A model generated the notes under the pieces. The model saw only the letters and a list, made by a program, of their open reading frames with translations. It was not told the DNA's origin and did not search any database. The position numbers were made by a program, and so were the translations under genes. Below, piece after piece: positions 46,461 through 57,476 of a stretch of DNA of 64,000 nucleotides. Source of the stretch: Schistosoma mansoni (Eukaryota > Platyhelminthes > Trematoda > Strigeidida > Schistosomatidae). The number at the start of each line of letters is the position of its first letter. Positions within the stretch are counted from its first letter, which is position 1. The DNA is taken from the NCBI RefSeq assembly GCF_000237925.1, contig NC_031496.1, positions 21,273,038 through 21,337,037 of the forward strand, in the 5' to 3' direction.

Positions 46461-47150
46461 GACTCGTCAAACATAACGCTATATATGCTGTTAATTTTTA
46501 TGGCATTAAACATACAATATTGAATGAAGTAAATACTATCTATTCATCTATCTGTCCATCCACATTGTAAGTAAAGGTAACCATCGAACAACGAATTTTT
46601 CGTACACTTTAAAGATTTATTTTCTGTCCTCTTTTGCGTTATTTGTGGACTGTATTGGTATTTACTGTGTCTCACGATGACTTTACCCTCTAGGGACTTC
46701 CTATCATCTTGGTAGTGTTCTTTAGTGAGGCCCTTCATTTTGACGTCAATTAGGTTGGACGATGTTATCGACGGGCTCACCACTTTAGTTGCCCGAGATC
46801 GGACTCCAGTTACATCGTATGATTATCGTCACTGAAATACACATATCGCCAATCTTCTTACATAATCGCATTTGTGAATAACTGAATTAAATAAGTCATA
46901 TACGAGGATGAAGTTTTGAATACGTATATTTTGTACACTGATTGATCTCGACAGACAATCAGAGGGTCGAAGCGAAGGAATAGAAGAAAAGGAAGCGAAG
47001 CGAAATGACACTCAGTGGAAAAAGCATGTGAACAAACTCGATTTATTCAAGCGTTAATTAATATTTATGGTCACACAAAAATAAGCTACAGACATGTGAT
47101 GAGTAGTATGAGATGTACACACACATACATCCATACAAAAACAACCAAGC
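46460..47150. other. Repeat-like spacer before the EHD gene
   Basis: No host gene is seen. A purine-rich stretch at 46970-47000 (gaaaaggaagcgaagcg) and the following sequence may belong to the terminal part of the neighbouring LTR fossil. No firm assignment. Confidence 0.35.
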
Positions 47151-47154
47151 TTGA

Positions 47155-47270
47155 TAAGTAAATAATCAACAAGACCAAGACGTGAATCAAGAATAATGGA
47201 TAAATTGGCCTGTCCAGAAGCTCGAATAAGTTATGGGGTTTAACATAGTAACCGACACTACATTTCAAAC
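47155..47270. repeat. Dispersed repeat A, copy 3, beside the EHD start
   Basis: The block ggataaattggcctgtccag to cgacactaca matches copies at 1-110 and 10540-10655. Its right edge is about 140 bases from the EHD start codon, so it lies within or next to that gene's promoter. Confidence 0.55.
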
Positions 47271-47410
47271 ATAACTTTAGAAGAGCCACTAATCTGACAC
47301 AGCATCATGTACCTCTAAATAGTGTTAACGAATTACATGGCCGAGATCTGGCGTCTTACTATGCTTTATCAAAATAAGTACCTAAGCAATTTTTGGTTTT
47401 TGTGCACTGA

Positions 47411-48079
47411 ATGACAACCTTGAAGATCTCTTTAGGGTACGATCGTCATTTAAATTCCGCGATGTTAAGCGCTTTAAAAAATTCCAGACCAAAGGATCAG
47501 GAGGTGTACGACAATGTAATTGATGGGCTTGAAAAATTGTACTTTAAAAAATTACTTCCTCTCGAAAATTTGTACAAATTCCATGATTTCCACTCACCTC
47601 CGCTTGAAAAAAGCGACTTCGAATCGAAGCCAATGGTTTTGCTTATTGGTCAATATTCCACCGGAAAAACAACTTTTATACGTTACCTGATTGGTGAAGA
47701 CTTTCCTGGCATCCGAATTGGTCCCGAGCCGACCACAGATAGCTTCATAGCCGTCATGAACGATGCAAGGAGCGGGATTATTCCTGGAAATGCTCTTGTA
47801 ATGGATTATTCAAAGCAGTTTAGACCTCTTTCTAAATTTGGAAACGGTTTTTTGAATCGTTTTCAGTGTGCGCACATGCCCAATGGTGTTTTGGATGGGA
47901 TAACGTTTATTGATACACCTGGTATTTTGAGTGGCGAAAAGCAACGTGTCGATCGTGGTTACGACTTCTCAGGTGTTATCGAGTGGTTTGCAGAGCGCGC
48001 AGACAGGATCATCTTGCTTTTTGACGCCCACAAATTGGATATATCGGACGAATTCCGCCGAGTTATCGAAGTTTTAAAG
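47411..48079 (+). CDS. EHD: EHD exon 1 (residues 1-223)
   Basis: Contains most of the nucleotide-binding domain, including the P-loop and DTPG. The donor is AAG|gtacga; reading through meets a stop 23 codons later. Intron 1 is 6669 bases. Confidence 0.95.
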
Positions 48080-51000
48080 GTACGATTTTCTGATATTTTG
48101 GTAATTGAGTTAAAGCTACCCAATCTCCTCATTTCGGGGAAGCCGCTATAGAAAATTTTGGGAAAATAGCACAAAATTCCCAAAATTGCTTCAGATCTGG
48201 GGAAGACCATTGGAATTTGGGGAAAACCCCAAAATAGGGAGATTGTTTTTTCATTGCACTTGTACTCGTGTAGTACTCTTTCCAAATATATTTCCCCTCA
48301 GAATCTTTCAGAATCAAAGTGGTCAATTAAATACTCAGTTCCGAGGCAATTGTTCGTTGCTCATGCTAGGATTAGCGTCCCTATTTTTATTCTGAATGAC
48401 TGCTTCCAGTTTTAAGTGATCACCTCTTTAAAAAGTTATGAAATTCGCAAATATATCAAAGGAGTGTACTTTGTTACTTCAGATCAGAACTCTTCATAAG
48501 TTACCTGTATATATGTTAAAGTCAGGCTGTTAATATTAGAATAAAAATACTGTTTTCACTCCCTCAGTGAACAGTAGCCAAGGGTGAGTCATCCGAAAGT
48601 GATTGTCACGGTGAAATCTGACTAGATTTATAACGTTTTGAAGTGAAAAGACATGGACTTCTAGTATTGTTGCTTTCGATGTGATGTCAGATTACGAGCA
48701 CTTCACTTATGTATATATGAAAATTGGTCATACTTAATCTTGTCGCTCAAATCTAACTTGGAATTCCAAACACCCTCCATTAGACATCATGAAGCCCCAG
48801 TTCCATAGTGTGGTTTCCATCTTGTTTATATCTTGTGGTTTTGGTCACTTAGTTTTTGAATGCGAATCCTATTATAGTAACTCGTGTTTTGAGAAAAATA
48901 TTAAGCTGGATACACTCCCTTATTGATTTCTACATTTATTTCTGTTTATTTGGTGATAAAGAGCTTCATTGGGGGCTGCAAATTATCCAAAGCTAGTAGT
49001 TTACAAGACAAATCAAAATTAGTTCGCTTAACATAGATGTATTCATTTCCCTATCTTGTTTTAGAAATCTTATAGTTTTAGCTTTTAAAAATTCGAAGTT
49101 TTTGTAAATGCATGACTCTAAACTAACGGTGTGTTTTTTATTTCCTAATAAACGTTTATCTGTTGATCAGGTTGGCCACGATAATGTAACGATTATTTTT
49201 TTATAGTAATATCTTAAAAACACTTAATCAACGCTAAAGTTACAATTATGTTCTGAGACATTACTGTGCTTATCGCGGATAATTTGAACCTCTACGCAAG
49301 ATAATTGTAATCAATAGCTAGATGATGTTTGTTCCCAAAGTATAGACTCGGAACGGGTCATCAATTCATTTGCCCTCAAGCTTTACTCCTCTCTATTTTT
49401 ATCTTCTCCAGTTATTGATTACTTTTGGTTTTTTTCCAATAATCTACCTTTTCCGCTCAGTTACTCTTATTAACCGACACACCTAAACGTCTTATCTGGT
49501 ACAAATTTGCATGAATTTACTGTAAGTCATGATAGCACACTGAAATTAGCAGTAGCAAAATGGGGAACGTCAGTCGTAAGAAATTCGACAGAAACTGACA
49601 GGTTAAAAAAACGATTGATACCTAGAACTGAATGTACAGATTGATATTAACATCAAAATTTGGATGGAGATAGATATACGTCTAAATCAGATATTTTCAA
49701 ACCGGGTCTTTTAATCTTCAACAAAATTGCTTTATATCTTTCTACAAACTAATTCTTTCTTCCCGTACTATGTCCCTATACACAATCTCCCCTTTATATG
49801 TTACTACCAGTGAAGTGACTACTATGAATTCGGTGTTCATCTTGTTGTGCTAATGAGGTGTGGCATCTTTGACCGATGTATATATGTGCCTGGTCCTACA
49901 TTGTAGCTGGCTGACTGAGTTATCTTATGGATCTAAAACAGGGAGTTTACATATCCCTACATGGCTAAAAATAACGTCATCAAACTAGTTCTAGGCCAGT
50001 GAATAACATTTGGTAAAGTACATGTTTACTTAGCTTTCTGATGTTTTCTATTAACCATCAAAATCAACAATTCATCTCATAGTAATCAATACTTTCCAAA
50101 CTGATAGTTCTATGTTTGTCGATTCAAGTTATAAGCTGTTACTTTTTGTGTGAGTAAATGAGTAACTGTCAGTTTTCTTCGTTATTTTGGGTTTTCTGTT
50201 CGACTCCTTTTTATAGTGCGCTTCTGTTTCAGTGTATCGTGGTTCGATATTATTCTGGGTTAAATATTGGTATCATTTATTTTATTATTTATTTAAACAC
50301 ATAAATATTGGTACAAGGGAGCACCAGATACATATGCGCCATACAAATCTCATTCGATTTGCTTGAGGGCTGTGATACTGCCCAGGTGCCCAAACTGAAG
50401 CAGGTGGTTTTCTTATGGGCCCACACCCGGAGCCTTTGACCGAAAGATCTGATCCACAAGGCAGTGGAGCATCGTGAGGAGATGCAGTCCCATGGTAGCC
50501 GGTGATCAACGATTGATTCGTACGCCATTTGTTCCTTCAGGATACTGGAGCCCATGTGCACCATTGGTTTGAAATCAGGGTTTTCCAACTCCCCTAGGTG
50601 AACTTTCCGTGTCCACCAAACCGGTTAAAGCGCCGGACATTCGCTTTTCGTCCTCTCAATTTCGTAAACAACAGTGATGCCACGAGAAGGCAGTGAGTAG
50701 GACTTCCCTGGCAGAGGCTATATATTCGCTGGTATTAGATAAGAACAGATCTCTATACCAACTCTTCAGTTACTAAAAATCATTCACAGTCTTTTATCAA
50801 ATCTAAAGAAACCTAGTTGATTTGAACCCACATTCACAAATTTCATGGTTAGGGATTATTTTGTTATGGTAGCCTTTTTGAATGCATGTTGGAGTTTTGC
50901 GTGGGACTGGTTAGAGTTGGAAACCCTCTTCCATAAGATTTTCAAGTGTGAAATTCAATTATAAGAGCTGTGGCTTTGGGTGTCATTCTAAATTTTCGAA

Positions 51001-54000
51001 CACACCGTATTCATATCCGAAAAACCTGATTCAAGAGCCTTTTTTACTATGACTAAGAACTTAACAGTAACCTCTCCCCACTAAAGTCTCGTGACTGATA
51101 TATTGTATCCAATAAAGTTCGACCATAAATAAGAGCCGTAGTATTAATTAGGTTTTTGTTTAGAAAACGCTTTATGAAAACTTATCATTCGCTTAAAATG
51201 TGAATATTTTTAAGGATATCTGTAGTTTCCAGGTTTCAAAACATCTTTGTCATGTATCAATACGGTTTATCGAATTTACATCAAATTGACTGGAAGAACT
51301 AACCCAAGGGATATTTTTTTCCAAAAAGTATGTTTTAATTCAGTAATTCAATAGATTCTAAAAATGAAATTTTATGTTTGTTTCCAGCTCTGCAAAAGAA
51401 ATACAAGTTTCACTTACTTTTCCCCCTGAGGTCTCATACTTACTATTTATTTGCTATTTATTTGAAACATCGTCATGTATTTAAAAGACCTTAATTATGT
51501 ACTATGTCCCTACGAAAGCGACTGAATGACTGACGAAAGCGATTTGTAACGACAGCCAACATGCAGAGCATAGTATTACAGCAAATTTAATTCATCCTTC
51601 GGTCACTGATTATATAGCCATGATTTTACAAACCGGCGACCCGGTTAACATTGATGTAATCTTCTTTGGCCATCAGTACTTATTATGGTCTGTGAATATG
51701 GGAATTCCGCGTTGACTTGAAAAGTTTGGTATTAAACGACCAAAGGGAAGTCCTACTCACTACCTTCTTGCGGCATTACTGTTGTTTACGAAATTAAGAG
51801 AACAAAAAGAGAATGTTCGGTGCTCTAACCGAGCCAGTGGACACAGTAAATCCACCTAGGGGAGTTAGGAAACCCTGATTCCAAACCAGTGGTGCACATT
51901 GACTCCAGTACCCTGAGGTAACAAATGGCATGTGAACCAATAGTTGGTCACCGGCTACCTTTAGGTCAAAGGCTCAGGGAATCGCCCCCTAAAAAAACCA
52001 CCTGTTTCGGTCTGGGCACCCGGGCAGTAATAAAGCTCTCACACGATTGTGTGGCGCATGTTATATCTCGGCGGTTGATATGAAATATATAGTTCAAGTG
52101 CTATTTCAAATTATTGATAGTCAGTTGAGTCTTTGCTCTTTTGCAAATGTTTATGAACTGAGACTTAAATTTCTCAGCTTCATTTTTAAGCGCCTGCGAA
52201 CTTTTTCAATACCATAATTGTATGTTTTGTTGGAGAGTTCTAATGAGTGTAAATATGAATGTAAATGAATGTAAATATATTTTGGTTCAGATAACTTTAC
52301 AGAATCTGTATCAGTTAATATTGGATAAATTCGCCACAACAGCTTTAAAAATACGTTATTTTATTGAAAAAAAGTGTTACATAGAAGTGAACATAATGTA
52401 GTGTACCACTCAAGCTGAAATAACAATACAGAGAATAGGTGAGAAAAAATCATAATAAGACAACCAGAATAAGAGCCGTTCAATAAATTAGCTTGGAATG
52501 TTAATAGTTTAGAAATCTTTCATATCTTGAACGTCTTTTTTTGTGAAGTTCTGACCGTTTGTTCCCGTTTTCAATAAAGCGTTCTTCTAGTCTTTCAGGT
52601 ATGCATTTTCATTCATTCATGGCTCAATGAATACACATGAAAAAGCTTGTCTTGTTTTACTGTCACTCTTTTCTCCATTTCATTTGCATTCTCTAACTGT
52701 CTATTGAACGGTTTCAGAGTGAATTCATCCAGTGATTTTTACTCTTTTTGCACATTATTATTGACAGAGAAATTCATTTAGACTGAAGTACATTACGTCT
52801 AATTTGTTTATTTCCGATTATTCATTTTTCGTTTGCTTTATTTCAGAAGTGTTTTGACATTTAATATGTCAAGGGTTGGTTAGTTCAAAATAAATCAACA
52901 TAATAAACAAAGAAAATTGATTTTTATGCCTATTTAGTTACTGTTATTACCAATAAGTGTTTTATGCTAATGAATTACATATTTCCATACATGTTGGTTA
53001 GTTATTCGAAATTAGTGTGTTTTAAGCGTTCATTTCATATGATCCTAGGATTTTTAATCCAAATTTATCCTAACCGTTTTTCTGGTTGAATCGGAAGTTC
53101 GCTCATTCTTGAGCAAGTTACTGCTGAGTCTTATTGGTTGACGGTGGATTTATGATGGATTAGTGATTTAGGCTCCTTAACTTTCAATCATCGATTCAGG
53201 TTGAAAAGCTGCTCCACTACAATACGTGCACACATTTCCCATCTTATTGATTTACTTTTTCTGTGTTGATACGAAAGGTAGTAACTTGAGTCGATGTAGA
53301 TTCATGTCAGTAATGACTGGCTTTAGTAGTTCGCTTCACCTTGCTTTATGAGTGTGAAAGGTGAGCAGTAACAATAGAGGATATTCATAGGTTACTAGTA
53401 TTCAATCATAGACGTCTTCGGAGCATTTCTCGTGTATTTTAGGACCACTGAATAGGAAGTGCCTGGGTTAGGAATAAGGTATTAGGTAAAGATGGCAAAT
53501 AGGTCTATGGGGTAGTAAATCTTCATCAACTTAGGTGGTTGTGACATGCATTACGTATGCCCAACCACCAACTACCTCGATCTTCGATGTTGTGTGTGGG
53601 GGCGGTCAAGCCAAAACATGCCATCAGTCTGTAAGGTCATTGAAAATTGGACTGAACCATGTTAATAGGTGTAATCTACCTAGTTGTGGTTTGTGTGATT
53701 ATCTAAACCAATGGTTAGAAACCTTAAATGACATGGCTCAAAATCTTTGCAGTGGCTCAGGTTCATCCATTCTTTGTCTTATCCTGAATTCTGAGATTCT
53801 AAATCTCTTATAACTTTTTCGGTGTTTTTATTTCACCAATTTATATTTCAATGAATCGTATTTTTGACTCTTAGTCTTTCCAATCACTACTCATACTGTT
53901 AATACATCTACTATTATGGGACTTAGTGTCACAATTCCATCTCTGGCATTGTAACTTGAACCGATGTACATACGCACCAGATTGTACGTCGCATCTGACC

Positions 54001-54532
54001 GACTGAATGACTAACTGACTTAAGTGACCTTATTGGTTTGAAATGAAATTAATGTCGTACAATCCGTGCACTAATTTTTATGCAAAGTTTTTGTATCACA
54101 CTGTCTAACTGTTAAATTACTAGTGTTTATATAGTTTCTTCAGGAGCCGTGCATTAAGTTTTGTGTTAATATAGAATTGTTCCACACGGTGTGATTGAGA
54201 ATATTATTTTGTTAAAGTATTATATCAATATACAGAAGTTCATTGAGTAAGTACATTTTAAGCAATACTCACGTATGACTACGTTAATTATTAAACAACC
54301 AGTCAGAAAACCAGCTTATTATTTCTGTCTTATGTGGTTTGACTGGATATGTTCGGATACTAAGATTCATCTTGTTTGTCTAAGTCTCTAGTTCTACGGC
54401 TGTACAACAGAACTAGTTGTGTCATTCAGTTTAGTGCCGGCGAGCGGAACCATTACTGTCGATATTCTTTCACAAACCAGTTGTGTATATCTTCAATAAT
54501 TATTAGGAAAACAAGAAAATAATGTACGCCAG

Positions 54533-54576
<44 letters not shown>

Positions 54577-55871
54577 CTAATAAATGATTATTACGGGTGC
54601 ATAAGCTTCCTTTGTTAGCTGTAGTCGTTGAATCCATACTAAAAATAAATAGAATGCCTGGTGTTTCCATTTAAAATACTCGTCAGTAATATAGTGCGAT
54701 GCATATTTTGTTTAAAAAATCATCACTTGTTTTTGTTTTTGTATTTAGTCGAACGAAGACAAAATACGTATTGTTTTGAATAAGGCAGATACAATTGATT
54801 CTCAACAACTTATGAGAGTATATGGTGCTTTAATGTGGAGTTTAGGAAAAATATTGAATACACCTGAAGTAGCACGTGTATATATTGGTAGTTTTTGGGA
54901 CCGTCAGTTAGTATTTGATACTAATAGAAAGTTGTTTGAATTGGAGAAAATGGATTTGTTTCGTGATTTGGCTACTCTACCTGCAAATGGTACTCTGAGA
55001 AAATTAAATGATTTCATTAGACGTGCTCGTCTTGCCAAAGTAAGTATTTTGTTATTGTTTGTGTAAATTGTCACTTTTGAACTTTAATCTTACTGTGGTT
55101 TCGTTGCAGATAGATCATAACTGTTATGTTTTGAGGATCCCTAACCAGTATCATGTGCCTGACCACCAATCAGGATCCTAATTCTAATTTAGTCTGTTAT
55201 TTACTCTAAAGCTTAGTATCTCCGATTTGGGCAATGACACACCCGACCACCATTATTGAACTTAAGCCGGTAGCTGGGTTCCTGTTAACCTATTATTCTC
55301 AAGCTCTTCTCTAACCTCTTTCTTGAGGTTAGAAATAACAACCGACCTCCACTATATCTATATTTCAGACAGGTGTGATTTATATACGGACATACCGAAT
55401 GAGCTAGGTAATCTTTCTAGAGGGCATTGATTATGTTTACGGTGGGTTCACTGAGTGAAATTCATACAAAATCTCCAATTTCTAGAACACTAAACCATAC
55501 TAAATCTTGTATATTATTAGATACTGTTTGTATTGAATATATCAAATGTTTGTTAAATGCTCTCATTTACTGCTTTTTTCTTACTTTAGGTTCATGCTTA
55601 TGTTATTTCGTATTTGAAAAAAGAAATGCCAACAATCGTTGGTAAAGATGCTAAGAAAAAGGAGCTTATCAATAACTTATCCAAAGTATACGATACCATA
55701 TCACGTACACAACATATATCAATTGGTGATTTCCCTAACATTAACAGAATGCAAGAATCTTTAGAAGTACATGATTTTAGAACATTTCCTGCACTACAAC
55801 CAAAACTAATCAAAGCTGTCGATGAAATGCTATCGAGTGAAGTAGCAAAATTAGTACAAATGATTCCAATG
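47411..55871 (+). CDS. EHD: EHD family ATPase (EH-domain protein), 5' three exons
   Basis: Exons 47411-48079, 54749-55039 and 55590-55871 join in phase 0 to give 414 residues. Blocks match human EHD1 closely: the P-loop GQYSTGKTT (80-88), the GPEPTTDSFIAVM switch region (104-116), FIDTPGILSGEKQR (167-179), DYDF-type EWFAERADRIILLFDAHKLD (191-210), NKAD (234-237), QQLMRVYGALMWSLGKI and RKLNDFIRRARLAK. EHDs are dynamin-like ATPases that oligomerise on and remodel endosomal membranes. The N-terminus is about 15 residues longer than in EHD1. The start is fixed by an in-frame TGA directly before the ATG. The helical domain is largely present; the linker and C-terminal EH domain are not in the window, so the gene continues to the right. 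No lesions are seen. Confidence 0.95.
48080..50270. other. EHD intron 1, left part
   Basis: This is mostly unremarkable AT-rich intron. A small fold-back, aattttggga with ttcccaaaatt, lies at about 48150-48190. A 3'-end fragment of LINE family 2 is at about 49740-49925. Confidence 0.5.
49740..49925 (+). repeat. 3'-end fragment of LINE family 2
   Basis: Words such as tgtgctaatgaggtgtggc, gaccgatgtatatatgtgcc and gctggctgactgagt parallel 53950-54015 and 56265-56335. It is a tail-only copy. Confidence 0.6.
50277..50729 (-). repeat. Dispersed 0.5-kb repeat B, copy 3
   Basis: This is closest to the copy at 34013-34548 (long identical stretches around ggagcccatgtgcaccattg). It lacks about 90 bases at the high-coordinate end. 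It keeps a 99-codon minus-strand frame at 50588-50289. It lies in EHD intron 1. Confidence 0.85.
51742..52066 (+). repeat. Dispersed 0.5-kb repeat B, copy 4, inverted
   Basis: This copy runs opposite to copy 3, about 1 kb away, so the two could form a fold-back in the EHD pre-mRNA. It is more diverged and shorter, missing both the left end and the AATAAT tail. Confidence 0.8.
52070..53310. other. EHD intron 1, middle part
   Basis: AT-rich with no supported feature. A short imperfect repetition of gaatgtaaat occurs near 52255-52280. Confidence 0.5.
53315..54025 (+). mobile_element. LINE family 2, C-terminal coding region and 3' UTR
   Basis: The fragment starts just after the RT domain (LLYECER, AVTIEDIHRLL in place of LLYGCETWPLRVEDIRRLL). 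It continues through NLHQLRWL-type and MPNHQLP sequence to GGGQAKTCHQSVRSL and NQWLETLNDMAQN. A 3' UTR ends near 54025 with gactgaatgac. Several frameshifts. It lies in EHD intron 1 in the sense direction. Confidence 0.75.
54535..54572. repeat. (TA)n microsatellite
   Basis: A pure TA run of about 38 bases lies about 180 bases upstream of EHD exon 2. Confidence 0.95.
54749..55039 (+). CDS. EHD: EHD exon 2 (residues 224-320)
   Basis: The acceptor is ttgtatttag and the donor AAA|gtaagt. The exon encodes NEDKIRIVLNKAD, which carries the guanine/adenine-specificity loop, and the following helical segment ending RARLAK. Confidence 0.95.
55590..55871 (+). CDS. EHD: EHD exon 3 (residues 321-414)
   Basis: The acceptor is cttactttag. 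The exon begins VHAYVISYLKKEMPTIVGKD and ends KLVQMIPM before gtaaat. It corresponds to the second part of the EHD helical domain. Confidence 0.92.
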
Positions 55872-56039
55872 GTAAATTTATTATTTTGATGTTATTGGAA
55901 ATATTTTGAGCTCCAGTTGTAGATATATGCTTTTAATATTTGATTGCTTCAGTTTACATAAGTGAAGCTTTTCGACTCAGACTAGGCATCTTTAAAGCAT
56001 GATAGATATTATTACTATTTGGTTTCTGGTATTCAAAGT

Positions 56040-56340
56040 AAGCTCCTTTGCACCTTTGCAGTGGCGAAGGTGCATCCACTCCTTGTGTTCTACCAAATTC
56101 GAATCTTCTGAATTCCTCATGTCCCTATCCTTTTTCTCTTTCGAAATTTATTTCACTGTGTTATACTCCTTGAATAACATCTTCAAACCCTAATCTGTCT
56201 GATTACTGCTTATACTCTTACTACTTCTACCACTATAGGATTTGAATCGACAACTGCATCTCTGTGCTAATGTGGTATGGCAACTCGAACTGATGTACGT
56301 ATGTACGAAGTTCTACGTTGTGACTGACTGATTCGAAGTA
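56040..56340 (+). repeat. 3'-end fragment of LINE family 2
   Basis: The fragment begins with coding remnant LQWRRCIHSLCSTKFES and continues into the family 3' UTR (gcatctctgtgctaatgtgg, gaactgatgtacgtatg, gactgactgattcg). It is 5'-truncated. Confidence 0.75.
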
Positions 56341-57433
56341 AGCTATTTTAAGAACTTTATTTGTCTGGGAAACTTTCCGATACACAAATTTAATTCAAAG
56401 TAGAAAATGTAAAAAAAGAAAAAAGTCCTAGTTCTGTTAAAAAAACAACAAATAATTTTATATAATCTTCATTCATTTAACTCAACTATAAGGTAATTAA
56501 TTGTTGGCCAGTTAGAAATAAGCAAGATCATACGTGGAAGTGATCGGTCAAGATATGACTTACATTTCCTCAAAATGAACTTTCGTTGATGGCTTAATCT
56601 TCTAAGGGGTATTATGTATATCACAATACATACTTGAGTACATTCAGTGAAGTTTTCATTTAACAATTTAGGTTCAATCCTTTTTGTTATTTGGTAGAAC
56701 CTCAACTCCTTAGTAGGTATGATAAAAAAATTTGATACAAAATGTATTTTAAGTATTTGCAAAGCCATGATTCAATCAGATAGTATGATAATTACACCAA
56801 ACAGACTGAATTAAAGATTAAATCATTGTCTGTTATGATATAGATTGGGAAACCAAACTAACATGCCATCATATTTTTGGCCACATTGCATAAAATGTAT
56901 TATGATATTTTATTCTAATAATAGTTATTTACAACCAACTAACAAGATTCCTTCAAAGTTTTACCCATAACAAATAATTTATTTCTAAGAGAATAAACTG
57001 CCATAGTTACATGTAGCATAAATAATATGATCTACAAATAATTAAATGTTAATAATTTATTCAGTGAGTAGAGTATATGAAACGCGAAGTTTATAATTCT
57101 TCCGTTCTAATAACTACGATTGAATACTGTTAGGTTTGAGATACTCTCTATAGTTTGAAGGCATTTAAGTTTACCCTACTGCTATTGAACTAGTTTAATT
57201 TCAGATGTTCACTGTTCAGAAGTTTTCGTAATTCATTAGGCTATATATATATACATCCTTATATTACAGCTGATATACATTTTTATGTAAAAAGTAATAT
57301 TTAACAATTTAAAAAAGCATATAAGCTTTAATATTTTAGACCTAGTTACTGTGACACTAAATATTAGACATTTCAAGAATAAGAAAATACCACCTGTGCT
57401 CTGTTATGTTCACTAACTGGAATATGCTACATT

Positions 57434-57436
<3 letters not shown>

Positions 57437-57475
<39 letters not shown>
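57437..57475. repeat. (TA)n microsatellite
   Basis: An alternating TA tract of about 39 bases. Confidence 0.95.

Positions 57476-57476
<1 letters not shown>

Noticed and set aside
47959-48285. 108-codon minus-strand frame
   Set aside because: It is antisense to EHD exon 1 and intron sequence, with no independent support.
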